Positions 45,215 through 57,534 of a DNA stretch of 64,000 bases are shown one piece after another (the stretch's first letter is position 1; each line of letters starts with the position of its first letter). This DNA is from Megalonaias nervosa (lineage: Eukaryota > Mollusca > Bivalvia > Unionida > Unionidae). The DNA is taken from positions 124,001 through 188,000 of the forward strand of contig JAECUM010001756.1 in assembly GCA_016617855.1 (NCBI GenBank), in the 5' to 3' direction. Position numbers and translations under genes: made by a program. The notes beneath the pieces are model-generated. The model was not told the origin of the DNA and did not search any database. It saw only the letters and a program-made list of their open reading frames with translations.

Positions 45215-45453
45215 CCTTATCATACAATTCTTCCATAGGATTTTGCAACATCAAAAGACGAAGTACAGACCACAGCTTTGACTGAATATTCTAATCGTCA
45301 GATCTTACAAGTAAGGTAAGGTATTTGCTGGACTACAAAAATGTGCAGCTAGGAAGAAGATGCTTCCAATACAGTTGCACAGTAATGCATAGTTTGCCAT
45401 GAAAAAAGAGACAGATGCTACCACAGATGAAGTTAGTAGACTCTGACCAAGAT

Positions 45454-45483
45454 ATCTCTCTCTCTCTCTCTCTGTCTCTCTCT
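45454..45483. repeat. (TC)n microsatellite
   Basis: About 14 TC units with one TG interruption. Confidence 0.9.
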
Positions 45484-45875
45484 CCACCCATATACATATC
45501 AACTTATATTGTTAGGTAAAATAAGATAAATCACATATTTGTAAAAATGTATTTCTTTATATCTCTCATACCTAAATATGAATATTTCTCATTCATTGCT
45601 CACAAAATTTACTGAAGATCTCCCAAATGTTTATAAGAGTTCACTGGGTTTACAAGAAAAGTGACAAGAGCGACAGCGGTATGCAAATGTTAAATATTTA
45701 AAGTCATGATGTGCAGTAACAAGTCAATTAAAACTGATTATTTATATACAATGTGCTTATTTACAAATTACCCTTCATAAATCATTACCTTCCTTGATAT
45801 AATATCATAATGGCTTTTGCCCTTTCCAACATCTAGGAAGTTGCCCTTCCCATTAACTGGGAAGAGTAGGTGTGT

Positions 45876-46207
45876 GTAATTTCGTTTCTAACATAGCTTT
45901 AATAATTTTTCAGTCATATCACTATGATGTCTGCAGTGTGGCAATTGATAGTGATATATAACAACGGGGCATCATGCCACAGACATGTAAGCATGATGTC
46001 CCACCCAGCCACATTATCCTGACGCATGATGTCCCACCCAGTCACATTATCCTGACACCAGGCCAACCAGTCCTAACACTAACCTCTTAATGCTGAGTGC
46101 CAAGTGAGGAAGCTGCAAGTACCATTTTTATAAGTATTTGGTATGACATGGCTGGGATTTGAACCAGCGACCTCCCATATCTGACAACAGATGCTCTAAC
46201 CCAACAG
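45876..46207 (-). mobile_element. tRNA-derived SINE, copy 8, internal 33-bp duplication
   Basis: Minus-strand copy with a degraded head. A 33-bp body segment (GCATGATGTCCCACCCAG...) is present twice in tandem, at 45991-46023 and 46024-46056, with one difference. No other copy in this window has this. Confidence 0.88.
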
Positions 46208-46262
46208 ATTTGGGATGAGTAAAACCATTATAAAATCACACTTTGAAATATCCTTCAATTGA

Positions 46263-46599
46263 CTGCTCCAGTGGCCTAATGGTTAGAGCATCTACCTCGG
46301 ATGCGGGAGGTCGTGGGTTCGAACCCTGACCGAGTCATACCAAAGACTTATAAAAATGGTACTAACAGCTGCCTCACTTGGAGCTCAGCATTAAGAGGTT
46401 AGTGTTAGGACTGGTCAGCCTGGTGTCTGGATAATGTGACTGGGTGGGACATCATGCCACATGTCTGCGGCATGATGCCCCAGTGCTAGACATCACTATA
46501 AACTGTCACACTGCTGACATCGTAGCGATATGACTGAAAAATTGTTAATTAAAGCTATGTTAAAAATCTAAATCACACACACACACACACACACACCTA
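46263..46599 (+). mobile_element. tRNA-derived SINE, copy 9
   Basis: Full-length plus copy with CAATTGAC at both edges (46256-46263 and 46600-46607), the target-duplication candidate. Its head lies about 50 bp from the head of the minus-strand copy 8. Confidence 0.92.
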
Positions 46600-46659
46600 C
46601 AATTGACATCTGTTTCAAGTCAACACTAATGTGAGACATCAACAGGGGTATGGAGATAG

Positions 46660-46875
46660 TACCACATGTACCCACTTACAGGTTGGGTTCAATTGCAAGA
46701 ACAACATAGATCCTGATCTACCACCTCATCATGCACTGGCAGATCAGGATCGATTTTGTTTGTTCTGATTATTCTTATCTAGCAGCATTGACCCAGATCT
46801 GCTATCACATTATGACAGATCTGGGTCTATGCAGTTAGCAGCTGTACCCAACTTATAAGTGAGCATATACAGCAT
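46660..46875. mobile_element. palindromic MITE-like family P, full copy
   Basis: TACCACATGTACCCACTTAC at the left, ACTTATAAGTGAGCATATAC at the right, GATCCTGATCTACC and CACTGGCAGATCAGGATC as an inner inverted pair, plus ACCCAGATCTGCTATCACAT. Confidence 0.7.
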
Positions 46876-46926
46876 ACAGCCATGTATAACAATGCAAAGA
46901 GCATGGATCCAGATCATCCATTACAT

Positions 46927-47201
46927 CAGGGGTCTCAAACATGCAGCCTGCAGACCCATGTGGCCTGTAGTTATTTCCTGTGGCCTGCCATGACACCTGG
47001 AATTTGTACAATTAATATTACAATTTTTTTTTTTACATCCAGCCAGTTTTGACAAAAATTAAATTATTACATTGTTTACTTCTTGTTTTCAACATTACAA
47101 CCAGCTACCTTTGCTGTATGAAAAGGTTTCAGTGGTGCGGCCCCGGGCCAATGTACTAGTCCTCATGTGTCCCTCATGGTGATTTCAATTTGAGACCCCT
47201 G
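46927..47201. mobile_element. hAT-type MITE (275 bp)
   Basis: Ends CAGGGGTCTCAAAC and, inverted, CAGGGGTCTCAAAT. Flanking 8-mers CATTACAT (46919-46926) and CATTAAAT (47202-47209) match at 7 of 8, as expected for a hAT target duplication. The interior has GGCCTG and GCGGCCCCGGGCC words. No coding sequence. Ends differ from the large hAT at 21465, so it is a different subfamily. Confidence 0.85.
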
Positions 47202-47209
47202 CATTAAAT

Positions 47210-50200
47210 AGTGTCATGTCTGATTTTTAGGGTATAAATTCTTTGCTTGAAAACAGAAGTACAGCAATCATTAAAGATCCTGATCTGCTGAAAATAACAT
47301 CACTGCTGATATAGGTCACAGTTGCTTGCAGTTCGTCTGAATTCTGCACATAGGACAAACACTGTATCCTACCTTTTACAAACATTGTAATACAAGAATT
47401 CTCCAATGATTGCTGACTGATCCATCCAAAATGTTTTACAAAATCATGTGTAATTTTTATATAAAAATGCTTTTTCTGATAATCAGACTTCTTAAAAGAA
47501 GGACATGAATGGAATTTGTACTGAAGAGGAAGCTAGAAAAATATAATGCATGAAACCTAACCTCAAGCCAAGCAAAACATTTTCTTTTCTTTCACATAAA
47601 TGTGAAGGTCTGTACTAAGAATGAACCAGTAGGAAATTCTGTTGAAAGAAGTCTTGCTTGTTTCACTTGTATGGTAAATAATCCAAAACCTTGGCACAGA
47701 GAGTTAAGCAACAAAAATCAATAATGTTATTACAATCACAGTTTACTTTTTTTTATGACTGTTAACGTCAGTGAAAAACCTGAATGCACACATGAAACTG
47801 CATAACCATACATGCAACTGAGCTACGACTGATAAAAAGTGGTGTACTTTGTCAAAGCAATTATTATCATGTTTTTATATATCGGACAACAATATTAAGG
47901 CAGGAGTGGGGTGGGATGGGGTGGGGTGGGGTGGGGGGTAGACAGAAAGAACGTTATAGCATCAACTTTCACTATGTAACATAACGAATGACGCCCACAC
48001 ACCATCCCATTACATTGCAAACGGCTTCCTTTAACTCTTGTAGGTCAAAACTGCTTTACTTTTTGGGGAATATATTATTGTGCATCAAAACAATTTCATT
48101 CAATCAACGACAGCAGTAAATAGTCTTTTATTATCATTGAAAAATGTGAATGTATCTCAAAAACTAATTCTTTCTCTATTTTTAGATCGAGGAAACATCT
48201 ATGTAAGTCTAAACCTGACCTTCTTTCAAAGTGATTGCTAGATTTTTTACACTGAACACGATTTCACAATTTTTCTACATTTTCGATCCGACAGAAAAAA
48301 TAGTGTCACCCATAATTTTAGCATTAACATTAATAATGAAAATCTCACAAATTTATTCCAAGTTGACCTGGTGTCCGATGTATCTGCACAGACACTGTAA
48401 ATTTCCTTTTAGAACACACATTTTTCTTTAAGACAGCTGTTTTCTATGTTTCTGCCCATCCCTCCCCACTACGCATGCACAGAATTTGGAAAGGGGATAT
48501 GATATCATCACTAATAGTAGATTTTTATCATTTACTTTAGATTGGTACTTTTCATTCGACATTCCATTACTACAGCATCACTTTGCCATGCATTAAGGTG
48601 TAGAAGACTGAACAATAATGTCCGACACATCAGTCTAGTTAAATTTGGAGCAAGCAGTTTTCATCATGCCTAGTACACCATTCTGCTTTAATGTTACATC
48701 TTTTTTCATCACCATGAGAAAGCCAGTCCAATAAGGAAGTACTTTGTAACTTCAGGAAATACAAAAGAGCCCCAAAATACCTGTATGTAGAACACCAATC
48801 AATAAAAAAAGATGCTCTACCACCATCTAACAAAACAGACCCACCTGGGTTTATCAAAGACGATATACTCTACATCATCAGCATCATTTTCAAGGCTGTA
48901 TACATTTTCCTGCTGCTAAAACACTGTTAGGCTAAATAAAATAATATGTGTACTTCCAGTTACAATGAAAACAAAATTAGGGTGGGTATAGGACAGTACA
49001 AACTTTATTGGGGGGGAGGGGGGGGGGGAATTGGTCCAGATGGATGAAATGAAGCATAAACTTGAAAATAATCATTGTTCACATCCTAAACTGAACTCTG
49101 ACCATAGCTACTACATATCTTTGTTAATTTTATTTCTCCCCATTTTTTCCCCAATATTTTCTTTTTTTCTTCAAAATAAATGTAGATTCGGCAGGAAAAA
49201 AACATAGGGTTGGTTGGGTAATCAGAACCATACTTTTTTATTTGATCTTGATATCCATACATAATCTCGGGCATATAAATACTGCATGTCAAATCAATAT
49301 TCCATCCAGATAATGATTGTGATGACTGTGCTTGATGGCTGCGAGTAGGTTTCATAAAGTCAATGTCCATTTAATTAATAGCTAACAAGACATTCATTCA
49401 AATGTGCTTGCATATGGAAAATGGTGTGTGTTCATCTAATTTACTGACATTAAACAACTGGATTACCGTATCTGATGCAATACATCCACTGTGCACTTAG
49501 AAAATCTGGATGAATGCCATGGCGCTGATGCTCATCACAAAGGTGCACATCAACATCATAAAAAATTGGTGTCATCAGATGTACGTACATGCTAAAGAGT
49601 TAGCTTCCTTTTTGTACACTGACACCCTGACATGTACCCACTTTGGAGGTTTATTTCTCTCTCCAAATACACATTAAGTCATGTCCAACGAAAACGTTTA
49701 TAAGACTGATCCAAACCACAAAGTGAAGTGATAATGAGACAATGGGCATACATAGTAGTAGGTAATAATCATTATGTATGAGACAGATTTCATCTGTCTC
49801 TTCCTTCATACTATGTCTGTTCAGATGGAAATAGTCATGGCAAACTTGAATTTTGACTATAAAAAGGGCAAGTTCGTGCTCATTAAAGGATGTGGACAAC
49901 ATTACACTGAATATGGTATCTGAAATACAGAGATGATCATTAATGGTTGACTAAGTATAACAAAGATGAACCAATATTGAATAATTTCAAATTACTGTAT
50001 TTAACCATTCTTTTGCACATTACTAACTGCAAGAAGCACTGACTCAGATCTGCAGTAGCATAAAGCACTGGTAGAACAGGGTCTCCATTGTTCATTATGA
50101 CTCTAAGTAGATGAAAAGTGCAGACTCTGACCTATCCAAAAATTATGTGATGACAAATCTTGGTTTAGCTGAGGATTAGCCATTGTGCAAATATTTTGAC

Positions 50201-50351
50201 ATTTGGCCTTTCGATTTTAGATGTTTTATGTTAGCAATACTGGCCATGATGTTCAAAATTTTAAAAGATTCTAAATTTCTCATTACTTAAAGATTCTGAA
50301 ATAACAGAATCAATAAAATCAAAAGCACTTCTGAAAATCTTTGCAGCTATG
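47210..50351. other. noncoding with G-rich tracts
   Basis: (GGGGT)n-like tract at 47901-47939 and a G-run at 49009-49030 may form four-stranded DNA. Short open frames near 48231, 48639, 49086 and 49651 show no domain. Family P-like words (CAGATCTGCAGTAGCATAAA) appear near 50045. Confidence 0.45.
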
Positions 50352-50363
50352 TCTTCCATGCAT

Positions 50364-50681
50364 GACCGCTCTGGTGGCCTAGTGGTTAGAGCGTCCGCCT
50401 CAGATGCGGGAGGTTGTGGGTTCGATCCCCGGTCGAGTCATACCAAAGACTTACAAAAATGGTACTAACAATTGCCTCACTTGGCGCTCAGCATTAAGAG
50501 GTTAGTGTTAGGACTGGTCGGCCTGGTGTCAGGATAATGTGACTGGGTGGGACATCATGCTACATGTCTGCGGCATGATGCCCCAGTGCTAGACATCACT
50601 ATAAACTGCCACACTGCAGACATCGTAGCGATATGACTGAAAAATTGTTAAAGCTACGTTAAAAAATCATAATCACATCAC
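50364..50681 (+). mobile_element. tRNA-derived SINE, copy 10 (best preserved)
   Basis: Perfect 12-bp target duplication TCTTCCATGCAT at 50352-50363 and 50682-50693. The head has A box TGGCCTAGTGG (50375-50385) and B box GGTTCGATCCC (50419-50429), both close to the RNA polymerase III consensus. Body of about 230 bp ends GAAAAATTGTTAAAGCTACG then TTAAAAAATCATAATCACA. It could in principle still be transcribed, but mobilisation needs a partner LINE that is not seen here. Confidence 0.96.
50375..50429 (+). promoter_or_regulatory. internal Pol III promoter of SINE copy 10
   Basis: A box TGGCCTAGTGG and B box GGTTCGATCCC, 33 bases apart, normal for tRNA-type promoters. Confidence 0.75.
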
Positions 50682-50693
50682 TCTTCCATGCAT

Positions 50694-53600
50694 ATTAGAT
50701 CATTTCCACATAAAAATGTCAGGATTTTGCATTATTTTTTTTTAAATTAGGACAGCTATGTAAAAGTCTGTAATTAAGCTAGCTGAATTTTGTTTCTGTA
50801 TATCCTATGCAGCTTTGAAATTTTTACAAGGTCAATAAACTCCACCAAACTGCACATTTCTACTACAGAAGTTAGAGGAAATGATTAAAGAACGTGGTTC
50901 TGGAGTTTCTTGGAAGTGCATCATATTTAACCATTTGACTGAATCAGAAACTGAAGGTCTTAGTGACATCATATAAATTATGTAAAATCACGGACTTACA
51001 GCTAAACTTGAGAATCCAAAATGCAAAGGTCAAAAGGCTCATGTTTAGTCGTATGTCATCTTTGGCTAATTTGGGCCTATTCTGTTCGTGGTTAGTTATA
51101 TGCTGTACGTAAGCAAATATGATAGTTGTTGTTTTAATGAGGGATTTGTACAGTTTTTATGGAACTGTGTGCACTTAATATCAAAGCATTATATATGAAT
51201 GAAAATGCACTTGGTTTTGTTGCCGAGTACAGCATTTTCTGAGGATGGTTTATTTTTAGCCTTAGTTATTTGGAACACCGAGTTTGGTTTACCCATTGCT
51301 GCATGTGCAAAGTGCCTTTAGTAAGAAAACCCAACTGCCACAAATTCTCTTCATAGATATGACTACAACCAGGGTACTTGTAGCACAATATTATCTCTGT
51401 ATAATCAAAATACAAAAAGTCTGTCAGGAAACTATCCACTTTACAGAAGCAATCTTCACCTAGGTATGTGAAATATAAAACTGTATTCTTTCCGGCCATC
51501 TATTTTGTATGACAGAATTGTCTGATATATCGAATGTGTCAGAATTTATTCAAAATTTTACTGATAGTTAGACCTATGTCACATAACACCATGTTATTGG
51601 ATGGAATACAGTCTGCTTCAAGTTAGCCATTTTCATATCTGAACTGACAAATTTAATTCAATTATATGCTGCATGCATTAAAGAATTAATAATGTTCAAG
51701 TTATAATCTTGTGAAATTATTCTTGTCAGATACAGAATCATGTACAAACGTGGTTATATTATTAGAAATCTGGTTCAGATGAAATGATTTAAAGGACCAA
51801 AGGATCAAAGCTTTGGGACCAACTGATCTGCAGTGAATAGGAGGCTATCAAGGGATCCTTTGGCAGACTGGGAGGGGCAAGGCCATGCATGGTGGCTCTT
51901 TGACCATTTGATGAGAGCTGTGGAACTGGAAATATGCAGCGATTGTCACCTGAATGCCACAAAATATACATTTGTTCCAGTTTTGAATCAATATTATTCA
52001 ATATCACTATATGAGTGAAAACATAATTTAATATTGCCTTATGAGTGAAAATGAATTATACATTTATCCTACCTGTTGATGAAGCAAACATTATTTATAT
52101 TTTTTTAATAAATTCTGTACAATGATTACCCTTGGTGTTAGAAGCAAACATTTTTTAAGTTTTTGTATAAATTACCCTGATCACCCCTGGTGATAGAATC
52201 ATACCTTGTTAATATCTGTGTATAAACTGTAAACATTGCTTACCCATGATGATAGATCCATATGATAATCATATTTATTTACAAGTTCCATAAGCTGATT
52301 CTCATTGCAGTTGCATGTTCTGATTAGTTCCATTTAAGAATGATATCATTTTCTTATATCCAATATTGAACTCAGGAGTCATCATTCTGTTAAATCCATT
52401 GTTAGACCTCATATGCATGAATATCATGTCAGATACATTCAATGCTCAATAACATTATAAACATCTCTTCACAAAATAGCTTTCAAGTGTCTTTACTCAA
52501 TCCAAATCCCAACCAGGTTTAATTTTGTGACAACACTGCATTTGACCCTGAGATTAAAAACAAGTGGACCAAGTGGACCTGATGTCACTCACCCAGTTTA
52601 CATAACACTTGGCCATTTCACAAACCAGGCATCAGTAGTATTGTAATAATGTAACCCAATCTTTACATCATGTCAGTACTGCATAATTTACAACAGTCTA
52701 AATAATAATAATTTGGCCTTGTTACCATGTGAGCTAACTAAACATGATCAGGAGAGCAAAAATAAAAACTTTTGACATGAACAATGAGTTGTTGGATGAC
52801 AAATCAGATTCACCAAGTTTGTTAATGTCTGCGACAGATACTTTCTGTGTGGAAAGTACATTTAGGTCACTCTGACCTATTTGCATTACAATGGTTTAGC
52901 ATTGCTTACATTATTATTATACTGAATAGAAATCTACAGCAATATTAATTTTTTAAAGGCAATTTTTCTGTGAGAGGCTTTGTTTTCTGAAAGCAAATAT
53001 TTCCTCCTGAGAAGCTTCTTTATCAATACTAAGATCTCACAGATCTTTCTACAATCAGTAGCATGCATGGACCTCCCAGTTAGAGACTGGAACAAGATAA
53101 AATTCTCAGTTCAGACTAGTAAGCAGATGTCCAGAACTGATTTATAACAATACTGGAAACCAGTCAGGTGGTTTCTGCCCATAAACCAATCAGATCTGAG
53201 GCCACAATCCTCCTTAAAAGTACTGTCAACAGAACAGACATGCTATCAACAGAAAGGGTGGCCATTCCTCTGGTTTTCAGCTGGTCTGTCCCCTTACTGA
53301 CCTGAGCATTTTTGCATGAGTGTCCAGTTATTCTGGAGTTTCATCTGTGGCTACCCTAGACTGAGGTGGCACAAATGTGATCAGATTTACTTTCATTCAA
53401 GTACATGAATAGTTAGAAAAGCACCATTATGGGTGTACTCAGGAATTTTGAAAACAGAGCAGATAAAAAACAATCTTTTAAAAACAAGTTGCAAAAAATA
53501 TATAAAAAAATTAATAATATATTAATAAATATAAACTATAAGAATATCAAAAGCAAGATTCCAAAATGTATTACCCATCTTGACTATTTATAATTCCAGT

Positions 53601-53934
53601 CACCCCTCCCTCAAGCTGCCCCAATAATCAGATTTAGTAACACTACAGCTGATAGACGACTGTTGTAAAAGACCAGATTCTTAATGCACACCCTGATCTG
53701 TTACATAGTGCAAGGGCCTGTTCTGAGCAACCACCTGTCATAAGAGATCATGTTTTTTTGTACACCAATCAATCAGCTCCATGTTCAGGTCAATTAATGC
53801 GGACATTTGCTACAAATATTTTTTTTATTTTTTTTCTTAAACAAGTATCATGAACATCACATTATTTGCCTATCCCTTGTTTAATAGCAAGCACTGAACA
53901 CACTAAACTATGTGCAGGAACTATTATTTTCTTA
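50694..53934. other. noncoding, weak tandem repeat at 52070-52260
   Basis: Three diverged units of about 60-70 bp around 'GAAGCAAACATT', 'GTATAAATT' and 'ACCCCTGGTGATAGA' at 52070-52260. Open frames at 51266 and 51789 carry no recognisable domain. Confidence 0.4.
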
Positions 53935-54780
53935 TTATATTTACCATGGCTTTGACCGCTGACCTTTAGATCCCAGAATCTATGTTTCTTATTACCTTAA
54001 GAGCAAGCCATCCACAACATTTGGTTAAGGAAATAACTCTAGAAAAAATATTTTTCTTCAAAACTTAGTTTTTTTTATAGCCACAATGACTATAAACCTA
54101 AAACATTCATCCATACCTTAAGCACAAGCCCTCCACAAACATATTATGCAAAAAAACATTTTCCTTCTTTCTGTCACAGAGACTTTAACCTTTTACTACA
54201 TGAATATAAAATCAACAGGCTTCTTTCTTATCAAATGTATAAGCCATCTATTAACTCTGGTGAAGGTCAATAACAGATACATTTTCTAAGAAACCATTTT
54301 TCTGTTTTCAATTACAGTAACTCTGACCTTTGAAACATTTGACCACAAAATCAATAAACTTCCTGACCCCAAGTACAAATGATACATAATATTTGGTCCA
54401 GGTCTGTGATGTTAGGTGAATGTTACTGTGCAGAAACTATTTTTTCTTTCAGTCACAGGAACCAGATTTCTTCTTTAAGTCAATGACCTTGACCTTTGAC
54501 CAGAAGGTTAATAGACTCTTTCCTTTCCTCCAGTACAAACCATCCACAAATGGGTTGTCACTGTATATGGTGTAAACTTGAGTTATTCTGCAGACAACAT
54601 ATTTCTTTCAGCAACAGTGACCATGCTTTCCGATTCCAAAATTGACGAGTTTTTCCCTTACCCTATGTGCAAGTTCAAGCTATCCACAAACCTTCGTAAC
54701 TGTAAATGATGGCCAACCAGATTTACTGTGCAGAAACAAAATTAGGTGGCAGACAGATGGATGGACAACATCTTAACATA
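53935..54780 (+). repeat. family N diverged tandem block, longest
   Basis: About six units with 'TTTCAGTCACAG', 'TGACCTTTG', 'AAAATCAACAGGCTTCTTTC' and 'CAAGCCATC(C/T)A'. TGACCTTGACCTTTGACC is intact at 54484-54501. Ends 'GCAGACAGATGGATGGACAA' near 54750, the same type of ending as at 42240-42290. Confidence 0.7.
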
Positions 54781-55517
54781 ATACACAGCCTTATGCAAAT
54801 TTCAAGTTAACGAAATCCAACAGAAAACTTGATATAATCTTAATTGGTCAGGAAAAAATATTGAAAAATACGCCTATACCTTCTTTTTTTTGCTGGACGT
54901 CTATCCATGTCTATATTGGCCAAAGACACTAAAGGTGATAAAAACATTAAGGTAGCAATTAATACATATTTTAAATCAATGTATCTGGCAATGAAAACAT
55001 TCAAGGTCGGTGGTAGATGGCAAAGGTGCAATGTGAAGTCTTTGATCGCTACAAACATAATTTTCAAGACTAATATCACACCTAAGGCACGGAAGATTGA
55101 ATTTACTCCGAGTCAGAATCCACAATAAAAGAGACTAATTTATGAAAGCAGAGACTTCATCGTTTACGATATGAAAAGCAATTTAAAAAATCATGGGTAT
55201 TTAATATAATAATTGCTGGTAGGTAATGACTGAACACCAAAGTCAATTCATAGCAAGATCTGGAATCAAAATTTCACAGTGCAGTTCATTACAGGTTAAC
55301 CAGTCATCAGATATTCAAAATTATGTTAATGTTTTCATGAACATATGATAAAACATTATTTCAATAATGTAAGTGTACAAGGAAAATACGACAAATTTAA
55401 AGTGGAATAACTGCTGAAGTAAATAGCATTCTCTCCTATTTTAGTACTTCTAGTACACTGTGTTCTACAATTATCCTTTGTCCCTTTCAAATTTTGTGTG
55501 TCCCCCCAAAAATGAAA

Positions 55518-55539
55518 GGAGAGAGAGAGAGAGAGAGAG
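55518..55539. repeat. (GA)n microsatellite
   Basis: Eleven GA units. Confidence 0.95.
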
Positions 55540-55599
55540 TATCCCCTACCCTTGGGATACCAGATGCAACGCTAGTATGTAATTTTTCAAGAAGTTAAG

Positions 55600-56090
55600 A
55601 GAAGTTTTTCTAATTTTAGTAATGGCAGACATACTGGATGACTGATTGACATTATTTGTATCACCTAAAGGCCTTTCCTGCCAGGATGTGTTCTGTCAAA
55701 CTTGGTCTAATTCTGTTTAGTTTTTGATTTTCTATTATTAGTAATGGCAGCCACATCTGACACAAACTGGCATCAGCTGTATAAATTTTAAAAAGACCTC
55801 AATACTAGAAACCTTTCTCTTAAAATAAAGTCAAATTCTGTGGAGGAGTTTCTGGGAACTTTTCAAGAATTTTTCTCTTTGTTTTTGTTTGTTAGCAACG
55901 GTAGATATTTTTGTGGGTGGATCAGCATCATCTGTATAAATTTGAAAAGCTTCATGGTTGTACGCATTCTGTAACGTTTGATCAAAATTTGCTGATTGGT
56001 TTTGGAGAAAAAATTCTTGATAAAATTTTCTTGTTTTTGTAATGGTGCCATTATATCATTGTTTAGTTTGGTTTCATCCATTTTAATGGC
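55600..56090 (+). repeat. dispersed repeat G, long block
   Basis: Three units with 'AGTAATGGCAG(A/C)CA', 'GGATCAGCATCATCTGTATA', 'GCCAGGATGTGTTCTGTCAA' and 'TTTTTCAAGAA'-type phrases, about 130-150 bp apart. Confidence 0.5.
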
Positions 56091-56239
56091 AATTTTCAGC
56101 ACATGATATGTTATAAATGGCAGCCAGTATAATTTGTGGAGGAATAACCTCCTTAAAAAGCACCAATGCATGGCAAGCTACTGATGTACCCATGTTGGTC
56201 AAGCTGATAACTCGTACACAGACAGAACTGAGATCTGTG

Positions 56240-56420
56240 AGCAATCTGTACAGGTGAACCAAAACACACCAACTTGATATTGCTCTGCCTGCTGTCACTG
56301 TGTAACAAATCAGCTTAATACTGTTTGTCACTGTTGCAACTGTGCAATAACAGCAACTTAACATTGCTAATGTCACTGTTGCCAACTTGTAAGGGAGCAA
56401 CTTGATATTGTTGCCACAGG
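56240..56420 (+). repeat. diverged tandem repeat, about 54-bp unit
   Basis: Repeats of 'GCAACTTGATATTG' with 'GTCACTGTTGCCAAC' between, three units. Confidence 0.55.
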
Positions 56421-56639
56421 TACCTAACTCCTGCCATTCACAGGCCAGTCCAAAATTCCTCAAACGTTCTGTGATTCAATCTTTTATGTGACTGAAGGAA
56501 GAAATACAAAATTAGTGGACAGACAGATATACATGTATTGCAATTACCCGTATCCAAAAATGTAACAAATTCATTTTGGAAAGATGTATTTTCAGCATGG
56601 GCAGAATTTATGACACCAGAAGAAGACAGGAACCAGCTT

Positions 56640-57534
56640 GATATTTTAGATAAGGGTGTATGGAAAAATAAAATTATAATGATTAACAACAGCTCAATTT
56701 TGTATTGATCGTGGCTATCAAATGGGGTAAAATTTGCATACTATTTCTTTGATGAGCAAGGTTCATATCTATCATATGAAGGGTTTTGTGAGTTATATGA
56801 CTTTTCACCCAAGATTACACAATATTACAGTATTATATGTGCAATCAGGTTTTTATTTAAAAATATTAAATTTGCAAAATGAGAAAAAAAAAATCTGCAT
56901 CCTTATTTTCCAGACGAATATTGAGGTTCTACTCAGGAATGACAAGGATGCTGAGAGAAATATAGCAGTTTTCATAAAGTCATTTTGTCAGTGTCGCAAA
57001 GCTTAAGAAACCTTTTTCTTTATTAATTTCAACATGCCAAAAGACAAAGACTGGTGAAATATTCGATTCTGTAAAAAAAAACTACTTTGGATAAAAAATT
57101 TTGGTGGCTCCAGTTTAGAATTAACCACAACATACTAACTACAAATAGTTTCTTATTCAAAATTTGGTTTTGTAGCTGATATAGGCACTCTTTCTGTGAC
57201 AGTGAGGAAGAAGCAATGAAACATTTATTTTGCAACTTTGTTGTTGTGAAACATTGTTGGGGTCAGGTTTTACATTTTTGTAGAACTGAGTTCAGAGTAG
57301 ATTTTGAGATTTCTGAAAATCTTATTTTATTTGGAGATTTAATAATTTTGCCAGTCTAATTTTCTAAATCCAGTATTATTACTAGCAAAATCTGTTATAT
57401 TTAGATCAAAATTTTTAAACAAAAAAACCAAGTCTGCAAGAAAACTCAACTTTGAATTGATATCTCATTTTAAATTTGAAGATAATAAGTTTGACCTGGG
57501 AGATCCAAAACTGCGAAAGTTATTTACTAAATAG
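56640..57534 (+). pseudogene. L1-like LINE ORF2 C-terminal remnant
   Basis: Plus-strand pieces read in the order expected for the region after reverse transcriptase. From 56640: DILDKGVWKNKIIMINNS, a stop, SWLSNGVKFAYYFFDEQGSY then LSYEGF. From about 57100: WWLQFRINHNILTTNSFLFK, a stop, then FCDSEEEAMKHLFCNFVVVK and CWGQ, the Cys-His region typical of L1-clade ORF2 ends (C..C....E...HLF..C....W). From about 57390: SKFLNKKTKSARKLNFELIS then LRKLFTK and a TAG at 57532-57534. Frame shifts and stops between pieces make it dead. AATAAA at 57627 may be its old polyadenylation signal. Confidence 0.72.

Noticed and set aside
45305..45502. 65-codon minus frame with a hydrophobic stretch
   Set aside because: Starts in a TC microsatellite; no other support.
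50364..50440. Possible functional tRNA gene
   Set aside because: The tRNA-like head continues into a SINE body with target duplications and lacks a sound acceptor stem.
54840..55079. 79-codon minus-strand frame
   Set aside because: No ATG at its start and no family recognised. Only a small internal segment looks like a possible exon and it is mentioned as weak.
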